From positions 1 to 64,000 of the forward strand of contig NZ_SMFK01000006.1 in assembly GCF_004349355.1 (NCBI RefSeq): a DNA stretch of 64,000 nt, given 5' to 3'. Below, piece after piece: positions 23,359 to 32,401 of this stretch (positions are counted from its first letter, which is position 1; each line of letters begins with the position of its first letter). The notes beneath the pieces were generated by a model. That model was not told the DNA's origin. It saw only the letters and a program-made list of their open reading frames with translations, and made no database searches. The DNA comes from Flavobacterium cellulosilyticum (GTDB lineage: Bacteria; Bacteroidota; Bacteroidia; Flavobacteriales; Flavobacteriaceae). Made by a program: the position numbers and the translations under genes.

Positions 23359-24591
23359 TTACGAAGCGATTTCTAATCGCTTCAATAAATTTCTATTTAA
23401 AGTTTCTTTAGCGTATTCTTCATCGATAGTTAAAACTTTTTCATCAGAACTTGGTAGTTCATACATAGCATCGGTTAAGATGGCCTCGCATAAAGAACGT
23501 AATCCACGGGCTCCTAATTTGTATTCTAATGCTTTTTCGACAATAAAATTCAAAGCTTCATCAGTAATTGTAAACTCCACCTCATCCATCAAAAACAATT
23601 TCTTGTATTGTTTAATTAAGGCATTTTTTGGTTGCGTCAAAATCGCTCTCAAAGTTTCTCTATCTAAAGGATCCATGTGGGTCAAAACTGGCAAACGGCC
23701 AATAATCTCAGGAATCAATCCAAAGTCTTTGATGTCTTTCGGGATGATATATTGCAACAAATTGTCTTTATCAATGTTATCCACATTTTTAGAGGTAGAA
23801 TAACCTACAGCTTGACGATTCAGTCGTTTTGAAATAATACGTTCTACACCATCAAAAGCACCACCAGCAATAAACAAAATATTCTGAGTGTTAACCTCAA
23901 CAAATTTTTGGTCTGGATGCTTTCTTCCTCCTTTTGGGGGAACATTTACCACCGTTCCTTCCAATAATTTCAATAAGGCTTGTTGTACTCCTTCTCCAGA
24001 AACATCACGTGTGATTGATGGATTGTCGCTTTTACGTGCAATTTTATCAATTTCATCAATAAAAACGATTCCTCTTTCGGCTTTTGCCACATCATAATCA
24101 GCAGCTTGAAGCAAACGAGTTAGGATACTTTCTACATCTTCACCTACGTAACCTGCTTCTGTAAGAACAGTTGCATCAACAATTGCCAAAGGAACGTCAA
24201 GCATTTTCGCAATAGTTTTTGCTACCAATGTTTTTCCGGTTCCAGTTTGACCTACCATTATGATATTACTTTTTTCAATCTCTACATCGTCGTTTAATTC
24301 TTGTTGCATTAAACGTTTGTAGTGGTTGTAAACAGCGACTGCCATAACTTTTTTAGTTTGGTCTTGACCAATAACATATTGATCTAGAAAAGCTCTGATT
24401 TCTTTTGGTTTTTTTAAAACTAAATCGGTTGGTAAATTTGATTTTCCGCTTGATTTTAATTCTTCTAGTACTATTCCATGGGCTTGCTCAATGCATTTAT
24501 CACAAATGTGCGCATCAATTCCGGCAATCAATAAATTGGTTTCCGGTTTTTTTCTTCCACAAAATGAACATTCTAATTTTGGTTTAGCCAT
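23359..24591 (-). CDS. clpX: ClpX, ATPase subunit of the Clp protease
   Basis: 410 residues. Unfolds tagged proteins and feeds them to ClpP. The N-terminal zinc-binding domain has Cys8, 11, 30 and 33 ('CSFCGRK', 'CDKC'). AAA+ domain: Walker A '[12 protein letters not shown]' (Lys120), pore loop 'AGYVGEDVE' (about 146-154), Walker B '[12 protein letters not shown]' (Asp179-Glu180) and C-terminal '[13 protein letters not shown]' with the sensor-2 Arg. It lies downstream of clpP on the same strand; the 79-bp gap contains a 14-bp inverted repeat without a T-tract (24619-24653), which may adjust expression between the two. Confidence 0.98.
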   Translation of the reverse strand: MAKPKLECSFCGRKKPETNLLIAGIDAHICDKCIEQAHGIVLEELKSSGKSNLPTDLVLKKPKEIRAFLDQYVIGQDQTKKVMAVAVYNHYKRLMQQELNDDVEIEKSNIIMVGQTGTGKTLVAKTIAKMLDVPLAIVDATVLTEAGYVGEDVESILTRLLQAADYDVAKAERGIVFIDEIDKIARKSDNPSITRDVSGEGVQQALLKLLEGTVVNVPPKGGRKHPDQKFVEVNTQNILFIAGGAFDGVERIISKRLNRQAVGYSTSKNVDNIDKDNLLQYIIPKDIKDFGLIPEIIGRLPVLTHMDPLDRETLRAILTQPKNALIKQYKKLFLMDEVEFTITDEALNFIVEKALEYKLGARGLRSLCEAILTDAMYELPSSDEKVLTIDEEYAKETLNRNLLKRLEIAS

Positions 24592-24618
24592 CTTTTTAGA
24601 TTGCAGATTTTAGATTTT

Positions 24619-24653
24619 AGATTTCAGATTGCAAAAACCGCAATCTGAAATCT
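24619..24653. repeat. Perfect 14-bp inverted repeat inside an AGATTT-type microsatellite
   Basis: AGATTTCAGATTGC / GCAATCTGAAATCT with a 7-nt spacer in the clpP-clpX gap. It is surrounded by further copies of AGATTTTAG/ATCTGAAA. No T-run, so not a terminator. Related strings occur near 20118, 20225 and 55160. Confidence 0.7.
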
Positions 24654-24670
24654 GAAACCTGATATCTGAT

Positions 24671-25345
24671 TTAACTTCTTCTCAACACTTCATCAATCAT
24701 TCCATACTCTTTCGCTTCATCTGCAATCATCCAATAATCGCGTTCACTGTCTTTGTGAACTTTATCAAATGTTTGTCCCGAATGTTGTGAAATAATTTGA
24801 TATAATTCGTCTTTTAATTTCAACATTTCACGAAGGTTAATTTCCATATCCGTTGCAACACCTTGTGCTCCACCAGACGGTTGGTGTATCATGACTCTTG
24901 AATGTGGTAATGCCGAACGTTTTCCTGCTGCTCCAGCACACAATAATACGGCTCCCATCGAAGCGGCCATTCCAGTACAAATTGTAGCTACATCGGGTTT
25001 GATGTATTGCATGGTATCATAAATACCCAATCCTGCATAAACGCTTCCTCCTGGAGAGTTCAAATAAATTTGAATGTCTTTTGAGGCATCAGCACTTTCT
25101 AAGAATAATAATTGCGCTTGAACGATATTTGCAATTTGATCGTCAATTCCTGTTCCTAGGAAAATAATTCTATCCATCATTAATCTCGAAAAAACGTCTA
25201 ATTGTGAGATATTCAACTGACGCTCTTCTATAATATAAGGTGTCATATTGGTTGGATTCATTGCTGCTACGATTTTATCGTAGTACATTGCGTTTACACC
25301 TTGGTGTTTTGTAGCAAATTTTTTAAATTCTTTTCCGTAGTTCAT
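24671..25345 (-). CDS. clpP: ClpP, proteolytic subunit
   Basis: 224 residues from ATG 25345. The frame stays open to an ATG at 25411, but that extension is translated from a short tandem repeat and is not expected in ClpP. Catalytic triad: Ser129 in 'GMAASMGAVLL', His154 in 'VMIHQPSGGA' and an Asp near 203 ('KDSERDYWM'). 'YLNSPGGSVYAGLGIYD' is the conserved strand and handle start. Forms the double-heptamer barrel with ClpX. The order tig-clpP-clpX on one strand is the common bacterial arrangement. Confidence 0.97.
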   Translation of the reverse strand: MNYGKEFKKFATKHQGVNAMYYDKIVAAMNPTNMTPYIIEERQLNISQLDVFSRLMMDRIIFLGTGIDDQIANIVQAQLLFLESADASKDIQIYLNSPGGSVYAGLGIYDTMQYIKPDVATICTGMAASMGAVLLCAGAAGKRSALPHSRVMIHQPSGGAQGVATDMEINLREMLKLKDELYQIISQHSGQTFDKVHKDSERDYWMIADEAKEYGMIDEVLRRS

Positions 25346-25354
25346 TTTGTTATG

Positions 25355-25388
25355 TTTGAAAGTTTGAAAGTCTAAAGTTTGAAAGTCA
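25355..25388. repeat. Short tandem repeat upstream of clpP
   Basis: Imperfect repeats of GTTTGAAAGT(C/T) with a TCTAAA variant, just before the clpP start. The same family appears near 25600 and at 55425-55460. Confidence 0.65.
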
Positions 25389-25498
25389 CTTAACCCCAAG
25401 GCAAAGTTCATACCTTTCTTTAATTGATGCCAATTTGTCTTCTTTTGAATGTTTAAAAATTTTAAGTTGTTGCATAAAAGCTAAATTTTTAAACAAAA

Positions 25499-25524
25499 GA
25501 GCGCCAAAAAAAATTCTGACGCTC
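25499..25524 (-). terminator. Possible terminator of tig
   Basis: GAGCG.CA / TG.CGCTC stem with an A/T loop; on the minus strand it is followed by TTTTGTTT. It lies about 115 bp after the tig stop and is weaker than the others. Confidence 0.5.
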
Positions 25525-25639
25525 AAATATAACTATTTTTTATTACTCTGTATTTGTAATAAAATCATAAAATTTAAAAAGTAAACAAAAGCATTTTTAT
25601 ACTTTTCAACTTTAAGACTTTTGACTTTACAACTAAAAT

Positions 25640-26965
25640 TTATTCTCCGTGGGACGCAGCAATAAATTGCTCGTAAGTAACTTCTTTAGTTGTTGGATTG
25701 GCTTTTTCTTTGAAAATATCCAATAATTTCTCAGCAACCGCTTGGTCAGAAAGTTTTTTTACCTCATCTTGATTAGACAAAACTCTTGCAACAATTCCTT
25801 GAACTTCTTCATCAGTAGGATTTGTTTGTCCAAATTGTGCCATTTGCTGACGGATAGATTTAGAAGTAAACGCTTTCAAATCTTCGAAAGTGATTTTTAC
25901 GTCACTTTGAGACAAAGCTTTTCCTTCAATCAATTGAAAGCGCAATCCTTTTTCTGATCTTGCATATTCTACAACAGCCTCTTCGGGTGTTAATTGTTTT
26001 TCACCAACTGTTTGCAACCATTTAATCAAGAATTCTGAAGGCAAATCGAATTTTGTATTTTCGATTAAAAATTCAGTTACATCACTTAATAGTTTTTGAT
26101 CTGCTTGTTGCGCAAATTGACTTTCAGCGTCTTCTTTGATTTTTGCTTTCAATTCTTCAAGAGAAGCAACTGTTCCTGCTCCGAATAATTTATCAAACAA
26201 TTCTTGATTTAATTCAGCTACTTCAGTAGAATTGATGTTACTTATAGTAAAGTCAACATCTACTTCAAGTCCGTGAACATCATCATGAGCTACTTTCATA
26301 ACATCCATTAATTGATGATCATCTTCGAATAAACCTTTAGTATTTACCGTTACGACGTCGCCTACTTTTTTACCAATAAATTTATCAGCAGTAGCTTTAT
26401 CTTTAAAGATAGCTAAAGAAATAGTTGCTGGGTTATTAATTCCTTTCTCTTCATTTGTGAAAGTACCAGAAATATCAAAACCAGCTTCAACAACTTCCTG
26501 AGGAATTGCTTTTCCGAATTGTTTTTGAATGCGCTCTACTTGACCGTCAATCAATTTATCATCTGCTGAAACTACATATTTAATTATGTTATTTTTAGCT
26601 TCAAGATCTATTTCAAAATTAGGAACTAATCCTATTTCATATTCAAAAGTTAGTTCTTCAGCATCCCAATTAAAGTTTTCGTTTACTTTCGGAAGTGGAG
26701 TTCCAAGAAGGTTTAATCTTTCAGATTGCAGGTAACGCTCTAAAGCTAAATCAACTACTTTTTTAACTTCTTCTTGTTTAATGGCGCGACCGTATTGTTT
26801 TTCAACAAGATCTTTTGGCACTGCACCTTTTCTAAAACCTTTAACGGTTGCCAATGGCATTTTTTCGTTTATTCTTTTTGCTACTTGACCTTTGTAATCC
26901 ATTTGAACAACTGTCAATACAATTGTTTCGTTTACTGCGTCTGATGCTACTCTTTTAATATCCAT
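25640..26965 (-). CDS. tig: Trigger factor (ribosome-associated chaperone)
   Basis: 441 residues. Binds the ribosome exit tunnel and shields nascent chains. The N-terminal ribosome-binding domain has 'VKGFRKGAVPKDLVEKQYG' (about 43-61), matching the family GFRxGxxP loop. A divergent FKBP-like PPIase segment sits around 150-235 ('ISGTFTNEEKGI', 'FIGKKVGDVV'), and a long helical C-terminal chaperone domain follows. As in other Bacteroidota the PPIase domain is poorly conserved, so prolyl isomerase activity is doubtful. First gene of the tig-clpP-clpX block, with a promoter box in the inverted repeat upstream. Confidence 0.93.
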   Translation of the reverse strand: MDIKRVASDAVNETIVLTVVQMDYKGQVAKRINEKMPLATVKGFRKGAVPKDLVEKQYGRAIKQEEVKKVVDLALERYLQSERLNLLGTPLPKVNENFNWDAEELTFEYEIGLVPNFEIDLEAKNNIIKYVVSADDKLIDGQVERIQKQFGKAIPQEVVEAGFDISGTFTNEEKGINNPATISLAIFKDKATADKFIGKKVGDVVTVNTKGLFEDDHQLMDVMKVAHDDVHGLEVDVDFTISNINSTEVAELNQELFDKLFGAGTVASLEELKAKIKEDAESQFAQQADQKLLSDVTEFLIENTKFDLPSEFLIKWLQTVGEKQLTPEEAVVEYARSEKGLRFQLIEGKALSQSDVKITFEDLKAFTSKSIRQQMAQFGQTNPTDEEVQGIVARVLSNQDEVKKLSDQAVAEKLLDIFKEKANPTTKEVTYEQFIAASHGE

Positions 26966-26991
26966 TTCTGTCTTTAATTTACATAATAAAA

Positions 26992-27027
26992 TTGGGTTGC
27001 AAAATTATAAAATTTTTACAACCCAAA
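26992..27027 (-). promoter_or_regulatory. tig promoter within an imperfect inverted repeat
   Basis: On the minus strand TAATTTTG (27000-27007) fits TAnnTTTG, with TTTG 16 bp upstream (27024-27027). The same stretch is an inverted repeat TTGGGTTGCAAAATT / AATTTTTACAACCCAA, so the core promoter is nearly palindromic. An operator is possible but unproven. Confidence 0.45.
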
Positions 27028-27086
27028 CAAATTTTTAATCCATTGAATTTTAACTCCTTATTTGTTCTAGAATTCTAAGGAAGTTT

Positions 27087-27431
27087 CTATTTATCTTCTC
27101 CAATAATTTTATACATAATTGACTGCAATATGGACAATACAAGACTAAAAAAGAGCGCTGTCCAAAAGGAGTTCACACTGAAGCCACCCACTATATTGTC
27201 ACAAACCAGTATAATTACCGCATTAATCACCAATAAAAAGAGACCTAAAGTAACAATAGTAAATGGCAGAGTCAATATTACCAAAATTGGTTTAATGAAA
27301 ATATTGAGCAATCCTAAAACAACTGCAACAATAATTGCAGTTTTAAAATCCGCCACATAAATTCCTGACATTATTTTAGGAATAAGTATAACTAAAACAG
27401 CTGTGATAATAATTCTAAAAAGGAGTTTCAT
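27087..27431 (-). CDS. Small four-helix membrane protein (phage holin family IV-like, PF04020 type)
   Basis: 114 residues made of four hydrophobic segments (about 4-22, 28-50, 55-78, 88-108) with the family pattern 'VLGLLNIFIKPILVILTLP' and 'TIVTLGLFLLVINAV'. Despite the family name these proteins occur throughout bacterial chromosomes and are not evidence of a prophage; no phage genes are nearby. Role unknown, inner membrane. It lies upstream of tig on the same strand with about 120 bp between, and is divergent from the T9SS cargo gene. Confidence 0.8.
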   Translation of the reverse strand: MKLLFRIIITAVLVILIPKIMSGIYVADFKTAIIVAVVLGLLNIFIKPILVILTLPFTIVTLGLFLLVINAVIILVCDNIVGGFSVNSFWTALFFSLVLSILQSIMYKIIGEDK

Positions 27432-27532
27432 AAATAATTGTAATTTAAAGTTACTATAAAAGTAAATTAATTAATATTAAAACCGTTGATTTTTTGTTAT
27501 CTTCGTTTTGAATAAAATTTAACACACAAGTT

Positions 27533-28861
27533 ATGAAAAAAAAATTACTTTCTATATTAATATTAATTTCATTCGGAGCTAACGCCCAATTTTGGAGTGA
27601 AAAAGCTACTGGCTTTACTACACCTCAAAGAGGACTATTTAGCATCTCAATTGTTGACACCAATGTAGTTTGGGCATTAGCAGATGACAGCACTAAAGAT
27701 CCTGTAGATTTGAAGATTAAAGAATTTACCCTAAGTACCGATGGAGGAAATACCTGGACTCCTGGGTCAATTGATTTGGGAATCGCTACAAATGAATTAG
27801 GAATTTCTTCTATTACTGCTGTATCCTCTACAACTGCCTGGGTTTCTGTACATCCTGACACATTTGGTACTTCACAGCGTGGCGGGATTTGGAAGACAAT
27901 TAATGGCGGAATAACTTGGACGAAACAACCTTCCGCTTTATTTAACAGCGCTGCCTCTTATGCTAACTTTGTTCATTTTTGGGATGCCACTAATGGAATT
28001 ACCCAAGGCGATCCAGAAAGTGGTGAATTTGAAGTTTACACTACAAATAATGGCGGAACAAATTGGACAAGGGTCGATGGTGCTACTATTCCAAACCCAA
28101 ATATTAATGGAGAATACGGTTATGCGAATCTTTATACTGTTTATGGCAACACGATTTGGTTTGGAACTGATATGGGTAGAATTTACAGATCATCTGATAA
28201 AGGATTAACATGGAACGCTTATAACTCTGTTTATAGTACCGATTTCAATTTGGACAGTTTTACTTTTTCTGATACAAACAAAGGCCTTATGATGACCTAT
28301 AATCCAGTAAACCTTTATAGTACTTCCGATGGAGGCGCTACTTGGAATCCTGTTTCAAGAACAGGAAATGTTTACAATACTGATATTTCCTATATCCCTG
28401 GCACTTCAACAGTTATTTCATGCTCACTTGCAAACCCATTAGGATCATCTTATAGTCTAGACGATGGCCTAACATGGACAACCATTGACGGAATTAAACA
28501 CGGAACAATGAAATTTTTAAATACCACTTTTGGATTTTCAGGAGGATTTAATACAAATGCAACCACAGGAGGAATTTTTAAATATTCTGGAATCCCTTTA
28601 AAAAATGCAAGTTTTGAATTGAAAAACCATATTACGGCGTATCCAAACCCAACAAATGGCATCTTACATATAGATTCAGAAATAGCATCAATCAAAAATA
28701 CTGCTGTGTTTGACTTATTAGGCAAACAGGTTTTTGATAAGAAATTCAGTTCTTTAAATAAAGCCGATTTAGATTTAAAATCACTTCAAGCTGGAACATA
28801 TCTTTTAAAAGTTTCTTCTGAAAATGGAAAAACAGAAACTATTAAGATTCTTAAAAACTAA
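27533..28861 (+). CDS. T9SS type A secreted beta-propeller (BNR/Vps10-like) protein
   Basis: 442 residues. Signal peptide (about 1-18, 'ISFGANAQ'). Repeated Asp-box/BNR-like motifs: 'STDGGNTWTPG', 'TINGGITWTK', 'TNNGGTNWTR', 'SSDKGLTWNA', 'TSDGGATWNP', 'SLDDGLTWTT', spaced as blades of a beta-propeller (about 45-350). The C-terminal type A sorting domain is 'AYPNPTNGILHIDSE' ... 'GTYLLKVSSENGKTETIKI', which directs secretion through T9SS and later cleavage. Blades of this type occur in sialidases and in photosystem-assembly or Vps10-like proteins; no sialidase catalytic residues can be assigned, so the activity is open. Followed by a strong terminator. Confidence 0.88.
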   Translation: MKKKLLSILILISFGANAQFWSEKATGFTTPQRGLFSISIVDTNVVWALADDSTKDPVDLKIKEFTLSTDGGNTWTPGSIDLGIATNELGISSITAVSSTTAWVSVHPDTFGTSQRGGIWKTINGGITWTKQPSALFNSAASYANFVHFWDATNGITQGDPESGEFEVYTTNNGGTNWTRVDGATIPNPNINGEYGYANLYTVYGNTIWFGTDMGRIYRSSDKGLTWNAYNSVYSTDFNLDSFTFSDTNKGLMMTYNPVNLYSTSDGGATWNPVSRTGNVYNTDISYIPGTSTVISCSLANPLGSSYSLDDGLTWTTIDGIKHGTMKFLNTTFGFSGGFNTNATTGGIFKYSGIPLKNASFELKNHITAYPNPTNGILHIDSEIASIKNTAVFDLLGKQVFDKKFSSLNKADLDLKSLQAGTYLLKVSSENGKTETIKILKN

Positions 28862-28881
28862 ATCAAATTAGATTAAAAAAC

Positions 28882-28920
28882 AAAATCTCCTTTTCTGTCA
28901 GCAGAAAAGGAGATTTTTTT
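28882..28920. terminator. Bidirectional terminator
   Basis: Perfect 16-bp stem AAAATCTCCTTTTCTG / CAGAAAAGGAGATTTT with a 4-nt loop and T-run. It separates the convergent T9SS cargo and hydrolase genes. Confidence 0.92.
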
Positions 28921-28928
28921 ATGGAGAA

Positions 28929-29690
28929 TTATTCCAAAAACGAACTTGCTATTTCATAAAAAAGTTTTGGGCTTTCGGCATGCAGCCAATGACCTGCATT
29001 TGGAATAGTCTCGAACTCGGAATCAGGAAAATATTGCTTTATATTTTCGAAATCTTCGTCAAGAATATAATTAGAATTTCCGCCTCGAATAAAAAGTGTC
29101 GGTTTGTCAAAAATGGCATTCTCAGGAAGTGGTTTTCCTATTTCATCCATTTTGGCATTAAAAACAGCCAGATTAAATCGAAAGCTAAGTTGACCTGGCT
29201 CAAGCCAATACAAGCTTTTTAATAAAAATTGTCTGGTCCCAAAATCGGGTATATATTCTGAAAGTACAGTCTCGACTTCGTTTCGACTCGGCTTTTTGGA
29301 AAAATCCACTGCATTCAATCCCGCAAAAATAGTTTGATGGTGTTGTGGATAAAATTTTGGACCAATATCCGCAACTATTAATTTTTCGACCATTTCAGGG
29401 TATAATGCTGCAAAAAGCATCGCCGTTTTCCCTCCCATCGAATGTCCAAGAATATTTATTTTTTCTAGTTTATTGGTTTTGCAATAGTCAAAAACATCCT
29501 GAGCCAATATTTCGTAATTAAATTCATCCGAATGAAAACTCTTGCCATGGTTGCGCAAATCCAACAAATGAACTTGGTAACCATTAGCAGCAAATTGTGT
29601 TCCCATTGTTTTCCAATTATCGGACATTCCTAGAAATCCATGTAGAATTAGGAGTGGTTTGCCTTCGCCTTCTATTTTTGAATAAAGCAT
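28929..29690 (-). CDS. Alpha/beta hydrolase (YbfF-like esterase)
   Basis: 253 residues, one alpha/beta hydrolase domain without signal peptide. 'LHGFLGMSDNWKTMG' (oxyanion loop), 'DLRNHGKSFHSDEF', the nucleophile elbow 'LGHSMGGKTAM' (Ser near 97) and 'NAGHWLHAESP' with the catalytic His near 236. The arrangement is that of the YbfF/acyl-CoA thioesterase-like group; substrate unknown. Same strand as pdxJ but separated from it by a 163-bp repeat-bearing gap. Confidence 0.88.
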   Translation of the reverse strand: MLYSKIEGEGKPLLILHGFLGMSDNWKTMGTQFAANGYQVHLLDLRNHGKSFHSDEFNYEILAQDVFDYCKTNKLEKINILGHSMGGKTAMLFAALYPEMVEKLIVADIGPKFYPQHHQTIFAGLNAVDFSKKPSRNEVETVLSEYIPDFGTRQFLLKSLYWLEPGQLSFRFNLAVFNAKMDEIGKPLPENAIFDKPTLFIRGGNSNYILDEDFENIKQYFPDSEFETIPNAGHWLHAESPKLFYEIASSFLE

Positions 29691-29705
29691 ATTTTATCAG
29701 GTTTA

Positions 29706-29820
29706 TGGGGTTTGCGTTAAGGATAGTAGTGAAAATACTTTTATTATATAAAGCGATAGCGGAATATAATAAAAGATTGTAACGAATAGCCTGACCCGCT
29801 TTTTCTGCGGGTAACGCCCA
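29706..29820. repeat. Interspersed palindromic repeat element
   Basis: Starts with GGGGTTTGCGTTAAGG, then a perfect 12-bp inverted repeat CTTTTATTATAT / ATATAATAAAAG (29738-29749, 29764-29775), then AACGAATAGCCTGACCCG and a small hairpin CCCGC/GCGGG. The composition is unlike the adjacent AT-rich spacer. The conserved-flank and variable-hairpin layout fits a dispersed non-coding repeat seen in Flavobacterium genomes (from memory). Confidence 0.55.
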
Positions 29821-29853
29821 CCAGAGTGCCAGTAAACTGACTTGTAAATTATT

Positions 29854-30567
29854 TTATTTTAATTTTTGTAAATACATATTCACTACATTATCTAATCCTA
29901 GATAAATGGCCTCTGAAATAAGGGCATGACCTATTGAAACTTCGAGCAATCCAGGGATATTTTGATTGAAAAACTGAATATTATCCAAACTTAAATCATG
30001 TCCGGCATTGATTCCTAATTCTAATTTGTTTGCCAAAATAGCAGCTTTTACATAAGGATCAATTCCGTTTTTGTTACCTAAGCTATATTGATGTGCAAAA
30101 GCTTCAGTATATAATTCTATTCTATTAGTTCCGATGTTTTTTGCACCTTCAATCATTTCGAGCACTGGATCAACAAAAATTGAAGTTCTGATTCCGTTAC
30201 GATGAAATTCTTGAACAATTTCAGTTAGAAAACTTTTGTGTTTTACAGTATTCCAACCTGCATTTGAAGTTATGGCGTCAATTGCATCAGGTACTAAGGT
30301 AACTTGAGTTGGTTTTATTTGAAGAACCAAATCAATAAATGTTTTTTCTGGATTTCCTTCAATATTATATTCGGTATAAACGATCGATTTTAAATCACGT
30401 GCATCTTGATACCGGATGTGTCTTTCGTCAGGTCTTGGATGAATCGTAATTCCTTCACCACCAAATTTTTGAATATCTGTAGCTACTTTTAATAAATCAG
30501 GTACATTACCGCCACGAGCATTTCTTAAAGTAGCTATTTTGTTAATATTTACACTTAACTTTGTCAT
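29854..30567 (-). CDS. pdxJ: Pyridoxine 5'-phosphate synthase
   Basis: 237 residues. Condenses 1-deoxyxylulose 5-phosphate with 3-amino-2-oxopropyl phosphate to pyridoxine phosphate. TIM barrel with family motifs 'LSVNINKIATLRNARGG' at the N terminus, 'GITIHPRPDERHI' (about 36-48), 'FVDPVLEMIEGA', 'IELYTEAFA', 'GINAGHDLSLDN' and 'EVSIGHALISEA'. The DXP-dependent B6 route is therefore present. Divergent from the CBS/nadK unit. Confidence 0.97.
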   Translation of the reverse strand: MTKLSVNINKIATLRNARGGNVPDLLKVATDIQKFGGEGITIHPRPDERHIRYQDARDLKSIVYTEYNIEGNPEKTFIDLVLQIKPTQVTLVPDAIDAITSNAGWNTVKHKSFLTEIVQEFHRNGIRTSIFVDPVLEMIEGAKNIGTNRIELYTEAFAHQYSLGNKNGIDPYVKAAILANKLELGINAGHDLSLDNIQFFNQNIPGLLEVSIGHALISEAIYLGLDNVVNMYLQKLK

Positions 30568-30678
30568 TGGAATACTTTTTGAAGATATTTATAGAATTTG
30601 AAATGCAAAAATACAAAGTAAAACTAGGTGTTATTGCATATTATTGATTATTTTGCATCAAATATATTTAACCAATTT

Positions 30679-31338
30679 ATGACAGATATTATAAACTATA
30701 TTAACAATGACATAAAAGCAATAAACATCAAGGAATCCGTTTCAGATGTTCAGCACTTTTTTAGCGAATTAACTTTCTCTCATTTTCCTGTGGTTGAAGA
30801 GGAAGTTTATATTGGAAGTATAGAATCCGAAGATATTATAAGCTTTGACAGCTCAAAAAACTTAGCTGATTATCGCTATTCCCTAGATGGTTTTTTTGCA
30901 AGAAACAATATGATATGGCTAGAAGTTTTGGAGGTTTTTGCAAAAAACAATACTAATTTAGTTCCAGTTTTAGACGAAACTAACAAATACATTGGTTATT
31001 ATGAAATAAATGACATAATGAGATTTTTTAATGACACCCCTTTTTTAAAAGAAAAAGGAGAAATTATTATTGTTAAAAAAAGAACGTTGGATTTTTCGAT
31101 TAGCCAAATAGCTCAAATTATTGAAAGCAACAATGGTCAAATTTTAGGTTTATTTATATCTGATTCTGATGTTGATTTTTCACAAATTACTATCAAAATG
31201 AGTTTAGGAGTAGTAAACGAAATTATTCAATCTTTAAGAAGATATGATTATGAAATTATTTCTGAACATAATGAAGATAATTACATCAATACTTTAAAAG
31301 AACGTTCCGACTATTTAGACAAATACCTTAATATTTAA
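30679..31338 (+). CDS. CBS-domain protein upstream of nadK
   Basis: 219 residues from ATG 30679; the frame is open to a possible upstream start at 30628, but 'MTDIINYINNDIKAINIKES' is the conserved-looking beginning. Two CBS motifs in the first about 130 residues ('VQHFFSELTFSHFPVVEEEVYIG' with gaps, and 'NLVPVLDETNKYIGYYE') form a Bateman module. A C-terminal ACT-like part (about 140-210, 'QIAQIIESNNGQILGLF') follows. Such AcuB-like proteins usually sense adenine nucleotides; the target is not known. 9 bp from nadK, so probably co-transcribed. Confidence 0.8.
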   Translation: MTDIINYINNDIKAINIKESVSDVQHFFSELTFSHFPVVEEEVYIGSIESEDIISFDSSKNLADYRYSLDGFFARNNMIWLEVLEVFAKNNTNLVPVLDETNKYIGYYEINDIMRFFNDTPFLKEKGEIIIVKKRTLDFSISQIAQIIESNNGQILGLFISDSDVDFSQITIKMSLGVVNEIIQSLRRYDYEIISEHNEDNYINTLKERSDYLDKYLNI

Positions 31339-31347
31339 TAAAAAACA

Positions 31348-32232
31348 ATGAAAGTAGCCATATTCGGTAAATACTATCAAAATAGCACGGAGCCAATAAT
31401 TAAAGACATCTTTGTTTTTTTTAATTCGAACAATGTAGAAATGGTTATTGAATCCTATTTTTTGAATGTTTTGTATGAGAAAAAAATAATAGAAAAAGAA
31501 TACAATACGTTTTCATCTCACACTGAGTTGGACAGTAGTTTTGATATGCTCATAAGTATTGGTGGCGATGGTACTATTTTGAGAGCAGCTACTTTAGTTC
31601 GTGATTCTGGAGTTCCAATCTTAGGTATTAATGCTGGAAGATTAGGTTTCCTGGCTACCGTTCAAAAAGAAAATATTTCAGAGTTTATGCAATTTATCAT
31701 TGATAAAAAATACACCATTTCTAAGAGAACTTTATTAAGCCTAACTTCTTCGCCAGAAAACGAATCGATTCAAGAAATTGACTTTGCATTAAATGAAATT
31801 TCTGTTAGTCGAAAAGACACCACTTCGATGATAACAATTGAAACCTATTTAAACGGCGAATTCTTGAATTCCTATTGGGCAGACGGCTTAATAATAGCCA
31901 CACCCACTGGCTCTACAGGATACTCAATGAGCTGTGGCGGTCCAATTTTAACACCAGATGTAAGAAGTTTTGTTGTTACTCCAATCGCACCTCACAATTT
32001 AAATGCTCGCCCATTAGTAATTACAGATGACACAGAAATAAGATTAAAAGTTTCAGGTAGAGAGGAAAATTATTTAGTATCATTAGATTCAAGAATTACT
32101 TCTGTAAATAACGATACCATATTGACTATTAAGAAAACACCATTTCAAATAAATATGATAGAAATTCCAGATGAAACCTTTTTAAAAACACTTCGGAACA
32201 AATTATTTTGGGGAGAAGATCGAAGAAATTAA
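31348..32232 (+). CDS. nadK: NAD kinase
   Basis: 294 residues. Phosphorylates NAD to NADP. Contains 'SIGGDGTILRAAT' (GGDGT at 72-76, catalytic Asp), 'GINAGRLGFLAT', 'NEISVSRKDTTSM' and 'TPTGSTGYSMSCGGPIL', all in the standard order. Its position between a CBS/ACT sensor gene and the porG-uppS-bamA block is conserved in many Bacteroidota. A separate promoter follows before porG (32356-32384), so read-through is possible but not required. Confidence 0.97.
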   Translation: MKVAIFGKYYQNSTEPIIKDIFVFFNSNNVEMVIESYFLNVLYEKKIIEKEYNTFSSHTELDSSFDMLISIGGDGTILRAATLVRDSGVPILGINAGRLGFLATVQKENISEFMQFIIDKKYTISKRTLLSLTSSPENESIQEIDFALNEISVSRKDTTSMITIETYLNGEFLNSYWADGLIIATPTGSTGYSMSCGGPILTPDVRSFVVTPIAPHNLNARPLVITDDTEIRLKVSGREENYLVSLDSRITSVNNDTILTIKKTPFQINMIEIPDETFLKTLRNKLFWGEDRRN

Positions 32233-32355
32233 ATCATTTTTAATACTCATTATACGAATACACTTGTTTTACTCGTTTCTCTAGTATCGAATCCAAAATA
32301 GCTTTCAGATTTTGTATCTATTTTTCAATAAATGACACATTTAATCTATTGAGTA

Positions 32356-32384
32356 TTGATTCGTGTTGATAATTATTATATTTG
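32356..32384 (+). promoter_or_regulatory. Promoter of the porG-uppS-bamA-skp operon
   Basis: TTG (32356-32358), 18-bp spacer, TATATTTG (32377-32384) matching TAnnTTTG. It lies only 17 bp before the porG ATG, so the leader would be about 10 nt. Confidence 0.65.
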
Positions 32385-32401
32385 CACGCAATTCTAATTA
32401 A

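Noticed and set aside
25346-25411. N-terminal extension of ClpP
   Set aside because: It would translate the GTTTGAAAGT tandem repeat; ClpP proteins normally begin as from 25345.
27087-27431. Holin-like gene as evidence for a prophage
   Set aside because: The family is widespread on chromosomes and no phage structural, integrase or lysis genes are in the window.
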